Shown piece by piece: positions 6,798 to 14,002 of a stretch of 27,608 nucleotides of DNA (within the stretch, counting starts at the first letter, position 1; every line of letters begins with the position of its first letter). The notes below the pieces were generated by a model that saw nothing but the letters and a program-made list of their open reading frames with translations, searched no databases and was not told where the DNA came from. Position numbers and translations under genes: made by a program. The DNA comes from a virus. The stretch is from the IMG/VR virus record IMGVR_UViG_3300034072_000776, positions 1 to 27,608 of that record; one strand, given 5' to 3'.

Positions 6798-7873
6798 CCG
6801 ATTGAGGGGGCAGTGAGAGCAACTTCAGTTGTTGAAGCAGTAGCAAGGTCTAAAGGAAAATTATGTGCATTCCTTTCATGCATAACCTCAATACCAAGGT
6901 TTGCTCCATTTACCAAATCTGCCCAAGTTTTAACTACACGACCTTGACTATCTTGAATGGATTGATTGAAATTAAATCCATTGAGATTAAATGCCATAGT
7001 GCTTACTCCAAGGGAAGTAAACCAAATTCCAATAACAGGGAGAGCAGCAAGGAAGAAGTGAAGTGAACGAGAATTATTAAAAGAAGCATATTGGAAAATA
7101 AGACGACCGAAATACCCGTGTGCAGCACAGATATTATAAGTTTCTTCTTCTTGACCAAACTTATACCCATAGTTTTGAGATTCTTGTTCTGTGGTTTCAC
7201 GCACCAGGGAGGATGTCACCAAAGAACCATGCATTGCTCCAGCAAATGCTCCACCAAAAACACCGATTACGCCCATCATATGGAATGGGTGCATCAGGAT
7301 ATTGTGCTCTGCCTGGAACACAAGCATGTAGTTGAACGTACCAGAGATACCCAGAGGCATCGCATCAGAGAAAGAACCTTGACCGAAAGGATAGACCAGG
7401 AATACAGCAGAAGCAGCAGCAACAGGTGCGCTGTAAGCAACACAGATCCAAGGACGCATACCTAGACGGTAAGAGAGTTCCCACTCACGACCCATATAAG
7501 CATAAACACCAATGAGGAAGTGGAAGACAACCAGTTGGAAAGGACCACCGTTGTAAAGCCACTCATCCAGAGAGGCAGCTTCCCAGATTGGGTAAAAGTG
7601 CAGTCCAATTGCGTTGGACGAAGGAACAACAGCACCAGAGATGATGTTGTTTCCATACATTAGAGAACCAGCAACGGGTTCACGAATACCATCAATGTCC
7701 ACTGGGGGAGCACCGATGAATGCAATGATGAAACAAGTTGTCGCAGCAAGCAGACAAGGAATCATCAGAACACCGAACCACCCCACATAAAGGCGGTTAT
7801 CGGTTGAAGTAACCCACTGGCAAAAAGATTCCCAGGGATTAGTAGAATTGCGTTGTGCAATAGAAGCAGTCAT
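6794..7873 (-). CDS. psbA: photosystem II reaction centre protein D1
   Basis: Full-length D1, 359 residues from ATG at 7873 (an upstream in-frame extension is open but not homologous). It carries the redox tyrosine Y161, Mn-cluster ligands D170, H332, E333, H337 and D342, the C-terminal processing site after A344, chlorophyll ligand H198, iron and quinone ligands H190, H215 and H272, and S264 in the QB pocket. Position 130 is Glu, as in high-light D1:2 forms, not Gln. There is no intron. It replaces photodamaged host D1 in the thylakoid during infection. The gene is richer in G and C than its neighbours, in keeping with host origin. It has its own consensus promoter about 200 bases upstream, a structured leader of about 165 bases, a terminator, and an adjacent homing endonuclease gene. 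Confidence 0.99.
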   Translation of the reverse strand: MTASIAQRNSTNPWESFCQWVTSTDNRLYVGWFGVLMIPCLLAATTCFIIAFIGAPPVDIDGIREPVAGSLMYGNNIISGAVVPSSNAIGLHFYPIWEAASLDEWLYNGGPFQLVVFHFLIGVYAYMGREWELSYRLGMRPWICVAYSAPVAAASAVFLVYPFGQGSFSDAMPLGISGTFNYMLVFQAEHNILMHPFHMMGVIGVFGGAFAGAMHGSLVTSSLVRETTEQESQNYGYKFGQEEETYNICAAHGYFGRLIFQYASFNNSRSLHFFLAALPVIGIWFTSLGVSTMAFNLNGFNFNQSIQDSQGRVVKTWADLVNGANLGIEVMHERNAHNFPLDLATASTTEVALTAPSIG

Positions 7874-7925
7874 TTTCGTTAAAGGGTAAGTAGTGCTCAG
7901 GGGGAACTGAACGAATACATTATAT

Positions 7926-7948
7926 CCCACACCACCCTCCAGTGTGGG
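7926..7948 (-). other. hairpin in the psbA leader
   Basis: A 7-bp perfect stem (CCCACAC/GTGTGGG, 9-base loop) lies about 53 bases before the psbA start, inside the predicted 5' untranslated region. It could affect mRNA stability or translation. No T-run follows, so it is not a terminator. A second inverted repeat, TTAACA...TGTTAA, lies further upstream in the leader at about 7986-8008. Confidence 0.5.
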
Positions 7949-8039
7949 TATGAGAGACGTGCTTTATACACCCATAGGTCTCGGTTAACAGGTGTGGACA
8001 ATGTTAAGAATTATGAGGAATCCGTAACATTTGTTTACC

Positions 8040-8047
8040 TATTTATC
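8040..8047 (-). promoter_or_regulatory. late-promoter-like octamer at psbA
   Basis: The minus strand reads GATAAATA, a one-base variant of TATAAATA that fits the looser NATAAATA late motif described for cyanomyoviruses. It overlaps the -10 box of the psbA sigma70-type promoter. Confidence 0.4.
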
Positions 8048-8073
8048 ATAACACGCTGACAAATCCCTGTCAA
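8045..8073 (-). promoter_or_regulatory. sigma70-type promoter of psbA
   Basis: TTGACA (8073-8068), 17 bases, TATGAT (8050-8045), with a predicted start near 8038. The TGA in the -35 box is the stop codon of the preceding 54-residue gene. Confidence 0.85.
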
Positions 8074-8234
8074 GCCCTGTATTCCTCGATTTTGTCCAGA
8101 ACCTTGTTGAGATAATGATGTGCCAACCATTTTGGATCATATCCAGATTTATTCATCCACTCTTTATCCAATTCGGATTTTATTTTAAGGACTTCACATC
8201 TTATAATATCCTTTGTTAGTTGTCCTCTTGGCAT
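8070..8234 (-). CDS. small hypothetical protein (54 aa)
   Basis: The frame from ATG at 8234 to TGA at 8070 encodes MPRGQLTKDIIRCEVLKIKS followed by a tryptophan-containing helical region (DKEWMNKSGYDPKWLAHHYL). The start is a few bases after the U-tract of the hli operon terminator, so it depends on read-through or an unseen promoter. I see no strong Shine-Dalgarno site other than AGAGG within the terminator stem. The stop codon is part of the psbA -35 box. The residue pattern looks protein-like, and small genes of this kind occur near psbA in cyanomyoviruses. Function unknown. Confidence 0.6.
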   Translation of the reverse strand: MPRGQLTKDIIRCEVLKIKSELDKEWMNKSGYDPKWLAHHYLNKVLDKIEEYRA

Positions 8235-8238
8235 ATAC

Positions 8239-8271
8239 AAAAAAACTCTGCCTCTTATTTAGAAGCAGAGT
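8239..8271 (-). terminator. intrinsic terminator of the hli operon
   Basis: On the minus strand an 11-bp stem with one T-G pair (ACTCTGCTTCT/AGAGGCAGAGT, 5-base loop) runs into seven T residues. Confidence 0.88.
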
Positions 8272-8319
8272 AAAGATATATTAAGTGTTATATCAGACAG
8301 TTCAGGTATTATTATTTAG

Positions 8320-8439
8320 TCACCACACTCCCGGAATTACTTGCCCAGTAGTGAGATAAGTTCCTACGGCAATAACAAATCCAAGCATTGCCAGTCTTCC
8401 ATTCAGTCTTTCGTTTTCTTCAGTCCATCCGAATTTCAT
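8320..8439 (-). CDS. hli: high-light-inducible protein (short form, 39 aa)
   Basis: The 39-residue product MKFGWTEENERLNGRLAMLG... has the chlorophyll-binding helix motif ENERLNGRLAMLGF and ends in the phage-type TTGQVIPGVW. High-light-inducible proteins are one-helix thylakoid proteins that bind chlorophyll and carotenoid and protect photosystem II under excess light. A strong Shine-Dalgarno site (GAGGAG) lies upstream. The start overlaps the stop of the 54-residue gene before it (ATGA), and a strong terminator follows, so this is the last gene of the operon that starts at the promoter near 8924. Confidence 0.93.
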   Translation of the reverse strand: MKFGWTEENERLNGRLAMLGFVIAVGTYLTTGQVIPGVW

Positions 8440-8600
8440 TTTGTTTCTCCTCGTTTAGTAGTGTTTTGAATAACGATAAATTTGTCTTTTGGTAAAGTAC
8501 CTGCGATACAGACTTTAAGTTCGTCATTATTATTCCAGGCACCAGAATCTACTAATTCTTGGAGGGCAAGAGAAAGGTGTCCAAGCATATTAGCACTCAT
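8436..8600 (-). CDS. small hypothetical protein in the hli operon (54 aa)
   Basis: Frame from ATG at 8600 to TGA at 8436, encoding MSANMLGHLSLALQELVDSG followed by AWNNNDELKVCIAGTLPKDK and a basic tail. It is soluble, with a helix then beta-like segments. Both ends overlap neighbours (TAATG upstream, ATGA with hli downstream), and the frame has a clear protein character, so I consider it a real gene co-expressed with the hli genes. Function unknown. Confidence 0.65.
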   Translation of the reverse strand: MSANMLGHLSLALQELVDSGAWNNNDELKVCIAGTLPKDKFIVIQNTTKRGETK

Positions 8601-8686
8601 TAATAAGTCTCCAAAACTTTTTCAACAGAATAACCTAAAATTACCAAAAAGGCAACACTAGTAATAGTCCAGAGTGCTTCAATCAT
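8600..8686 (-). CDS. one-helix membrane peptide in the hli operon (28 aa)
   Basis: The 28-codon frame from ATG at 8686 to TAA at 8600 encodes MIEALWTITSVAFLVILGYS plus a short charged tail. It is a single membrane helix like the small subunits of photosynthetic complexes, though I cannot match it to a named subunit. It is joined by ATGA to the upstream hli and by TAATG to the next gene. Its place between light-stress genes suggests a thylakoid role. Confidence 0.55.
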   Translation of the reverse strand: MIEALWTITSVAFLVILGYSVEKVLETY

Positions 8687-8907
8687 CAGAAGATTCCGAA
8701 GAAGAGTTTACCAGTGATAGCATAAGAAATGATACCAGCAACAAAGCCGACCATTGCCCAGCGTCCATTCATTTTCTCCGCTTTCTCAGCATAGGGTTCG
8801 ATACCATAACGCTCAAGATCTTCTTTTGTCATATACATTGAGGGCTCTTTGGCAAACATATTCATTTGCCCGAACTCATTTTTAGTTACAGTCATTTTTA
8901 AATTCAT
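8686..8907 (-). CDS. hli: high-light-inducible protein (long form, 73 aa)
   Basis: A 73-residue product (69 if the ATG at 8895 is used) with a soluble N-terminal arm and a C-terminal chlorophyll-binding helix: KAEKMNGRWAMVGFVAGIIS, then AITGKLFFGIF. The motif ExxNGRxAMxGF identifies the chlorophyll a/b-binding-like one-helix family. The predicted transcription start near 8917 leaves only about 10 bases before the first ATG and about 22 before the second. Neither has a clear Shine-Dalgarno site, so the start is undecided. First gene of a four-gene operon. Confidence 0.92.
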   Translation of the reverse strand: MNLKMTVTKNEFGQMNMFAKEPSMYMTKEDLERYGIEPYAEKAEKMNGRWAMVGFVAGIISYAITGKLFFGIF

Positions 8908-8923
8908 TAAGAATTGTTACACA

Positions 8924-8952
8924 ATTATATAGGAAATCTAAAGGCGTGTCAA
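8924..8952 (-). promoter_or_regulatory. consensus sigma70-type promoter of the hli operon
   Basis: TTGACA (8952-8947), exactly 17 bases, TATAAT (8929-8924): a perfect match in both boxes. The bases just before the -35 (GGGC) are the same as at the psbA promoter. Confidence 0.9.
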
Positions 8953-8994
8953 GCCCTTTTTGTTTGAGTATGCTAACACGATAAGTATAAATGC

Positions 8995-9786
8995 TTACTG
9001 TGCTGGTTGAGATGGTTGGGATATCCGTCCAAGATAAGGATCATAAGTCATAAAATCGTCAATAGTCATATCATGCCCTCGATGTTGCCAAAATTGAAAA
9101 AGACCATCATGACTTGCTTTATGAAATGCATCAACATGTTCTGGATGAATAGAAGATCCTAATTCAATACGATAAAGAAAAATTGGAATTGAAAATGTAT
9201 TACCAGAATTATAAATCAAATCATCAGCAACTGCTCTGGGTTTCACTCCTTGATCTAACTTATATTTTCCATCACGAATATGAAATTTCATAAGTTTTTC
9301 TGCATGATGGCGAGTGATCATATAAGCAGCAGTGGAAAAGTCATTTACAAATCTTTTATGAAGTTTTACATGCAGGTCCCCAGTGCAAATAATTGCTAAC
9401 TGTATGACATCCCAATCATATGGAACTTTTGATACGAAATCTTGCCATGTAAAATTCCAGAATCTTGCAAGTTGTAGATCTACATCGTCCTCCATAATAA
9501 TTGCATAAGGACTATCAGAAGTCTCCATCCAATGTTTGATTGCTTTTAAATGAGAAGTTGTACAACCAATCTCACCAGAGGTCATATTCTCTGGATACCT
9601 ACCTTTAATAATGTCACTTAGATCATCTTCCCTCCCATCATATGCAGAGATGCGAGTATAGTTTTCAATTTCCCAATACTTAAATTGCTCCTCCATATAT
9701 TGCTTTCTTTCTGGTTGATCATCCAGATTTAAATAATATATTGGAGGAATATTTTTAAGTTTATATACTGATTTATTTTTATCCAT
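8995..9786 (-). CDS. GT25 family glycosyltransferase
   Basis: 263 residues from ATG at 9786, which follows the upstream stop by one base (TAATATG); the longer open frame overlaps that gene and is not needed. Family 25 marks: IYYLNLDDQPERK near the N terminus, the GEIGCTTSHLKAIK block at 71-84, the metal-binding IIMEDDV (EDD at 99-101), and AAYMITRHHAEKL. GT25 enzymes of bacterial lipooligosaccharide synthesis are mostly beta-galactosyltransferases acting at the inner face of the membrane. It is the last gene of the 22.5-9.0 kb operon and follows GT6 and GT11 genes, which would need a terminal beta-galactose. Donor identity is inferred. Confidence 0.88.
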   Translation of the reverse strand: MDKNKSVYKLKNIPPIYYLNLDDQPERKQYMEEQFKYWEIENYTRISAYDGREDDLSDIIKGRYPENMTSGEIGCTTSHLKAIKHWMETSDSPYAIIMEDDVDLQLARFWNFTWQDFVSKVPYDWDVIQLAIICTGDLHVKLHKRFVNDFSTAAYMITRHHAEKLMKFHIRDGKYKLDQGVKPRAVADDLIYNSGNTFSIPIFLYRIELGSSIHPEHVDAFHKASHDGLFQFWQHRGHDMTIDDFMTYDPYLGRISQPSQPAQ

Positions 9787-9787
9787 A

Positions 9788-10504
9788 TTATACTTGATAC
9801 TTAGAATTATCTTTTGCAAGATGAATTATTTTAGGTAAGAACTTACAGTAATCAGAAAAAACTTCTGGATAGGCATATTCTGGTCCTAGAGTATTAATCT
9901 TATCCTTATTTTCAATAAAGTATTTGTTTAGATGACTTTCATCATGCCAAAGTGCAATGACGTTATTTTTAAGATCTTTATTAGTTCTATCACAGAGTTC
10001 ATCAATCATTTCAAAAACTTCTGGGACTTTACCACCCCACAAACATCCCTGATAGTATACCGTAGGAATTTCTTTTTCAGTATCTACATATGCAAGAGAT
10101 AATGGATTAGTTTCAAATGCACCAGGAAGTTTATTATGTGGGGGCATTCCAAGATTATGGCAGGGATGCCAAACACCAAACAAAGGTTTATCTGAGAAAA
10201 AGTCTTCCTCTAAAACCTTATCAATAACGAGAGTATCAGCATCAAGGAAAACCAACCAGTCATTGTTAGCAATTTCTTCTCTGGCTTTGTTAAGAATCTC
10301 AAAGCGAGTAAGCGTGATATATGGCCAGTCAAGGTGTTCTTGTGGATATACTTTAACATCTTCTGGGAAATCTCCTTCTCCATCAGTAAATACTAAAAAA
10401 GTCTTCTCCGTATTTGGAAGAAAATTCTCATGAATCTTTTCATAATACTGTGGAAAAAAGTTTAGGTATTTAGATGTTCCAATAAATGCAATTGCGACTT
10501 TCAT
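9788..10504 (-). CDS. GT6 family glycosyltransferase (ABO/alpha-1,3-Gal type)
   Basis: 238 residues from ATG at 10504 (TAATG overlap with the fucosyltransferase gene). Family 6 marks are unmistakable: WPYITLTRFEIL at 60-71, FLDADTLV with DXD at 88-90, YYQGCLWGG at 150-158, WHDESHLNKYF at 186-196 with catalytic E189, and LGPEYAYPE at 206-214. Vertebrate members (ABO transferases, alpha-1,3-galactosyltransferase) add Gal or GalNAc alpha-1,3 to galactose. The ABO enzymes and the Bacteroides enzyme require an alpha-1,2-fucosylated galactose. As I recall, bacterial members mostly have NXN and are metal-independent, while a P-SSM2 cyanophage member keeps DXD as here. The gene just upstream is a GT11 fucosyltransferase, which would make that acceptor. 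Confidence 0.92.
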   Translation of the reverse strand: MKVAIAFIGTSKYLNFFPQYYEKIHENFLPNTEKTFLVFTDGEGDFPEDVKVYPQEHLDWPYITLTRFEILNKAREEIANNDWLVFLDADTLVIDKVLEEDFFSDKPLFGVWHPCHNLGMPPHNKLPGAFETNPLSLAYVDTEKEIPTVYYQGCLWGGKVPEVFEMIDELCDRTNKDLKNNVIALWHDESHLNKYFIENKDKINTLGPEYAYPEVFSDYCKFLPKIIHLAKDNSKYQV

Positions 10505-11295
10505 TAAATTATCACCCAATTTTCAGGAATTAAATCTTTAGTATCTAAATGCTCATTGTTTGAACCTTTAAACCAACCAGAAGGAGCAACAACCTTTTCA
10601 CTATTCGATAACCATGCACCCCACCAACTAAAAGAACTATTAGCAATAATATGTGCAGAACAAAGAGACATAAGACAAAGATCTAAAGCATTATTTTTAG
10701 TTTGAGAAACCATAAACCTATCACCACTAAACAGACTATGATTTAAACACCACTCTGGATCATCAGAGAAAATTATAATTTCTCTATCATCATCAAACAT
10801 ATTCAAAGACTGTTCATAATATTCAATTGGCAAAACCGTATGATTTGGATTAGTAACATAATCCATTCTACGAATGTGAAGAGCTACCGGTTTAGTCCAG
10901 TTAGAAACAACCTGTTTCGCAGGTTCTAGAATATTATCATGAAACTGAAAGTCAGTCAATATCTCTTCACGAATATGTTTAAAGTATTTCTCTGACTGAA
11001 AAAATCCCTGAAGAGTTACCCAGTCTGGACAAGTTTCAAATAGTGTTTTATCAAAAGAAAAAGTTTCTTCAGCAACAATTGGACGATCTATATCAATGTA
11101 TTGATAGTTTAAAGATGTCAAAGTTGACATTCTAAACACGGAATTCAATTGATGATCTGTCCATTCATTTTGATTTTTAGATTTTGGAATACAAATATTA
11201 TATCCACGATTTGTAGCAATGCCTTTTAGAGATGCATATTGAAACATTTGATTTCCAAGTCTGCCAAGTTGTCCTAATGAATTAAATCCAATCAT
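10504..11295 (-). CDS. GT11 family alpha-1,2-fucosyltransferase
   Basis: 263 residues. The N-terminal LGQLGRLGNQMFQYA and the GDP-fucose-binding HIRRMDYV (H140-D145, HxRRxD type) are diagnostic of family 11. The C-terminal IANSSFSWWGAWL is the third conserved block. These enzymes transfer fucose from GDP-fucose to O-2 of a galactose (or sometimes another sugar) on lipopolysaccharide or glycolipid. No GDP-fucose synthesis genes are in the window, so the donor must come from the host or from phage genes elsewhere. The gene overlaps the GT4 gene upstream (ATGA) and the GT6 gene downstream (TAATG). Confidence 0.93.
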   Translation of the reverse strand: MIGFNSLGQLGRLGNQMFQYASLKGIATNRGYNICIPKSKNQNEWTDHQLNSVFRMSTLTSLNYQYIDIDRPIVAEETFSFDKTLFETCPDWVTLQGFFQSEKYFKHIREEILTDFQFHDNILEPAKQVVSNWTKPVALHIRRMDYVTNPNHTVLPIEYYEQSLNMFDDDREIIIFSDDPEWCLNHSLFSGDRFMVSQTKNNALDLCLMSLCSAHIIANSSFSWWGAWLSNSEKVVAPSGWFKGSNNEHLDTKDLIPENWVII

Positions 11296-12239
11296 GATGC
11301 ACCTATAACTTTTTCTACATTTGGAATATAATATTTTTCAATAATGTTTTCCCACTTAAATTGTTTTGAATATTCCAGTATTTCTTTTCTATGAGATACT
11401 GAATATTCCCTATTTCTTTTCAATACAGATTCAATATAAGTGATATCTTCAATCTTATTTTCTGGAATCACATCAATAAAATCTTTTGTTGTATCTAAAT
11501 TTGCAGTTCCATATTGACTTACAACTACCCCTAAACCACATGACAATGCCTCCATACACACTAGTGGATGTGCTTCACCATCACTTAGGAGCGCAAGATT
11601 TCCATAATGTGTAAGATTTTTATATAAAATATCTTTACTCCATTCACCCAAATAATTTTTATTGGGATTGAATCTTTGATCTGCAATGTTACCTGCATAC
11701 CAAAGACTATCAATAGACTGAAAAAGATGTTGTCTCTTACGATAATCAATCTTAGCAAGGTAGATTGATCTATCTGGATACTTTGGGGAATCAGTATGAC
11801 TAAAAGCCTCAGTGTTTACTCCATTAGGAGTTACAAAGAGTTTCTCTGTAGACATACCCAACATAATTTGATATATTTTAGAAATACCTTCAGATAAACA
11901 AAAGATATTTGGTTTAATTTGACCAAAAGCATTGAATACATTCACATATCCATTAAACATTTGTGGTTGTTCCAGATATCCAAAGTGACTTGTGATTGCT
12001 TTTGGATATTGAATATATGGATATATACTAATAAATTCATCATAATGAACATGAACAAAGTCTGGTCTAAATTGATTGACTTCTTCAATAATTTGATTGA
12101 AATCTTTTGTGTTAACAATTTGAACTGTGTGCCCTAAATTCTCTAGAGCATTTTTTGTATCCCAAATAAGAATCTCAACGGCACCCCATCCACTAGGAGG
12201 AATTGGCATAATTCCTGGACCGACTAGCGTAATTTTCAT
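11292..12239 (-). CDS. GT4 family glycosyltransferase (GT-B fold)
   Basis: 315 residues. The N terminus KITLVGPGIMPIPPSGWGAVE is the classic GT4 start, with a glycine loop. FVTPNGVNTEAF opens the second Rossmann domain. LLSDGEAHPLVCMEALSCGL contains the E-x7-E motif that binds the nucleotide-sugar, followed by GVVVSQYGTAN. A retaining enzyme is expected; donor unknown. It is translationally coupled on both sides by ATGA overlaps. Confidence 0.9.
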   Translation of the reverse strand: MKITLVGPGIMPIPPSGWGAVEILIWDTKNALENLGHTVQIVNTKDFNQIIEEVNQFRPDFVHVHYDEFISIYPYIQYPKAITSHFGYLEQPQMFNGYVNVFNAFGQIKPNIFCLSEGISKIYQIMLGMSTEKLFVTPNGVNTEAFSHTDSPKYPDRSIYLAKIDYRKRQHLFQSIDSLWYAGNIADQRFNPNKNYLGEWSKDILYKNLTHYGNLALLSDGEAHPLVCMEALSCGLGVVVSQYGTANLDTTKDFIDVIPENKIEDITYIESVLKRNREYSVSHRKEILEYSKQFKWENIIEKYYIPNVEKVIGAS

Positions 12240-13042
12240 TGCTTACCAAGCTCCGTAAAAAGAGACATATGCTTCCCGTTATATCTCTCATAAATTTCAT
12301 AATCATCTGGATTTTGTTTTACCAAATATCCAAGTGCGATTTGTTCGTTGTTTACAAATCCATTTGAAATCATTTTGTTCAAAAGAATATCTTCAACATC
12401 CTCACCGACTTTCAAAATCTTATCAGCGGTGCCACCAAACATAGATCCCAAAACATAAGAACGATTATCTAAAAGATAATCTTCGGTCAATAGATCTACA
12501 TTTGCCAGATCTTTATAATACTCCATATTCATTTGAATAAGAAACTTATCTCCCATTTCTTCTAGTGCTTCAACAGCGGCAGAACTTGGATACTCCAAAG
12601 ATAAATCATATCCTTCAAAAAATCTTGAAGCACCAGCGTCCAACCAAAAGAAAAACTTACTGTTAAAGGTATTTTCCTCAATCGCCTGCTTTAACCACTT
12701 AAACTTAGAATATTGAATGATAGAATACATTGAGTATTGGCATTCAATTCTTGAAGGATCTAAGATTTTATCTTTATACTCCTCAGAATTAATAATCGCA
12801 TCCAATTGGTCTTTTAGATACTGATAAGGAACCTCATCAACCGACTGAACAATAATATCCGTTGGAATATTTACTCTTCGTTCCTCAACAAAAGAAACAA
12901 TATCTTCTGTGACGAACAAAATCATTGGGCACTTTAATTGGAGTGTAATGTCAAACCACTTCAGATATTCTTCCCAAAATCTTCCATCCATTCTATCTCT
13001 TCCAATATTAAAGAGAGATGTTACGATTGTTACTTCCTTCAT
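12236..13042 (-). CDS. HtrL/YibB-type glycosyltransferase-like protein
   Basis: 268 residues. It begins with EVTIVTSLFNIGR and has the FFFWLDAGASRF motif typical of the HtrL/YibB family, whose enterobacterial members lie at the end of the LPS core gene cluster. The LDAG stretch is the likely equivalent of a GT-A DXD site, and the GSMFGGT block later in the chain is also typical. Activity in this family is poorly known. It is flanked by glycosyltransferase genes with ATGA overlaps on both sides, which supports a role in glycan assembly. Confidence 0.78.
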   Translation of the reverse strand: MKEVTIVTSLFNIGRDRMDGRFWEEYLKWFDITLQLKCPMILFVTEDIVSFVEERRVNIPTDIIVQSVDEVPYQYLKDQLDAIINSEEYKDKILDPSRIECQYSMYSIIQYSKFKWLKQAIEENTFNSKFFFWLDAGASRFFEGYDLSLEYPSSAAVEALEEMGDKFLIQMNMEYYKDLANVDLLTEDYLLDNRSYVLGSMFGGTADKILKVGEDVEDILLNKMISNGFVNNEQIALGYLVKQNPDDYEIYERYNGKHMSLFTELGKQ

Positions 13043-14001
13043 ACTAAACTCATAATAGATTGAATACGATTTACATATGTGTGATTTTCTTTTACATAAA
13101 GCATTGCTTTCTTTATATATTCATAATCCAAACGCTTATTCATAGCATCACCAAACATTAAAGAGGTGTCTGGAGAATATAAACAATTCCCTTCCAGTTC
13201 CTTAAAAACTTCTTCAGAATTAGTTGTCCCCAAGTGACCCCAACTGATTGATTTGAAAACTCTGCAGGGGACATATCCGTTATTAATATGTTCTGGACCA
13301 CGAATGTCAACACCAAGAATTGATTTTTTAGTTCTAAGAATAACCTCTTCTTCACTTAGAGGATTTGCAAAAGGATCATTATGAATGAATTCTACACCAT
13401 TCTTATGGCATTCTTCAATAAAAGGTTTGAAGGTGCTGTAGTTTTCACAACGTCCATGAGTAGAAATATTACCGCTAAAATAGATTTTATTTTCACGAGG
13501 ATAATAAATATCTTCCAAATTAAACTCTTCAGGAAGATAATTTGTTGCCCAAGTCACATAAAACTTATCATAATCCTCAATCCAATATTGGTGATAGTCA
13601 TTCAAAACTTGGACTCTGCGATTTTTTCTTTCTTGTAAGTAACAACAAGGTCCAACTTCTATGACTTTATCCTTATCTAAGGTATAATCGTAAACGTGGT
13701 CTTTATGCCATAAATGATTATAACGAACATCAATAAACTTCTTAACACCAGCATTAATATACTTTGCCGGATCCGGGCAAACGTGAACAAAATAAGTGCT
13801 GTTTTTATTTAAAGGAATATTTTTATCAGCAAATCCTTCAGTCCAGAAAACACAATCATTCCAATCAAAATCTTCAGGATATTCTCCATCGTGAAACCAA
13901 TAAGTCTCATAACCAAGATGAGTAAATGCCTTATAAAAAGCAGCGTGAATATAAGAGTGGGTGTGGGAATGTAATGGATATCCCCAAATAACGACCTTCA
14001 T
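13039..14001 (-). CDS. GT-B-like glycosyltransferase, putative
   Basis: 320 residues from ATG at 14001, which follows the upstream stop by one base (TGATATG, the same junction as at 1325). The N terminus MKVVIWGYPLHSHTHSYIHA leads into a Rossmann-like half. The second half has NKIYFSGNIS, and late in the chain GPEHINNGYVPCRVFKSISW, which sits where GT-B enzymes bind the nucleotide-sugar, then LGTTNSEEVF. It lacks the classic E-x7-E motif and I cannot name a CAZy family. It lies in the middle of the glycan operon. Confidence 0.6.
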   Translation of the reverse strand: MKVVIWGYPLHSHTHSYIHAAFYKAFTHLGYETYWFHDGEYPEDFDWNDCVFWTEGFADKNIPLNKNSTYFVHVCPDPAKYINAGVKKFIDVRYNHLWHKDHVYDYTLDKDKVIEVGPCCYLQERKNRRVQVLNDYHQYWIEDYDKFYVTWATNYLPEEFNLEDIYYPRENKIYFSGNISTHGRCENYSTFKPFIEECHKNGVEFIHNDPFANPLSEEEVILRTKKSILGVDIRGPEHINNGYVPCRVFKSISWGHLGTTNSEEVFKELEGNCLYSPDTSLMFGDAMNKRLDYEYIKKAMLYVKENHTYVNRIQSIMSLV

Positions 14002-14002
14002 A

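Noticed and set aside
6712-6846. Upstream extension of the endonuclease frame
   Set aside because: It overlaps the psbA 3' end, the promoter and the terminator, and it has low-complexity sequence; ATG at 6711 is the credible start.
7091-7465. Plus-strand frame of 124 codons opposite psbA
   Set aside because: It is the antisense shadow of a well-conserved gene, with no recognisable motif and no ribosome-binding site.
7916-7927. Second TATAAT-like box in the psbA leader
   Set aside because: No -35 box or extended -10 at a suitable distance, while a full promoter exists upstream.
7874-7930. N-terminal extension of psbA (19 residues before the usual Met)
   Set aside because: The extension has no D1 homology; the ATG at 7873 gives the normal D1 numbering with every ligand in place.
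8941-8960. Inverted repeat around the hli -35 box as a terminator
   Set aside because: The stem is short with a bulge and no T-run follows.
13281-13315. TTGACA followed by TATTAA inside the GT-B-like gene at 13039
   Set aside because: It lies in coding sequence and the -10 is weak; I see no reason for an internal start there.
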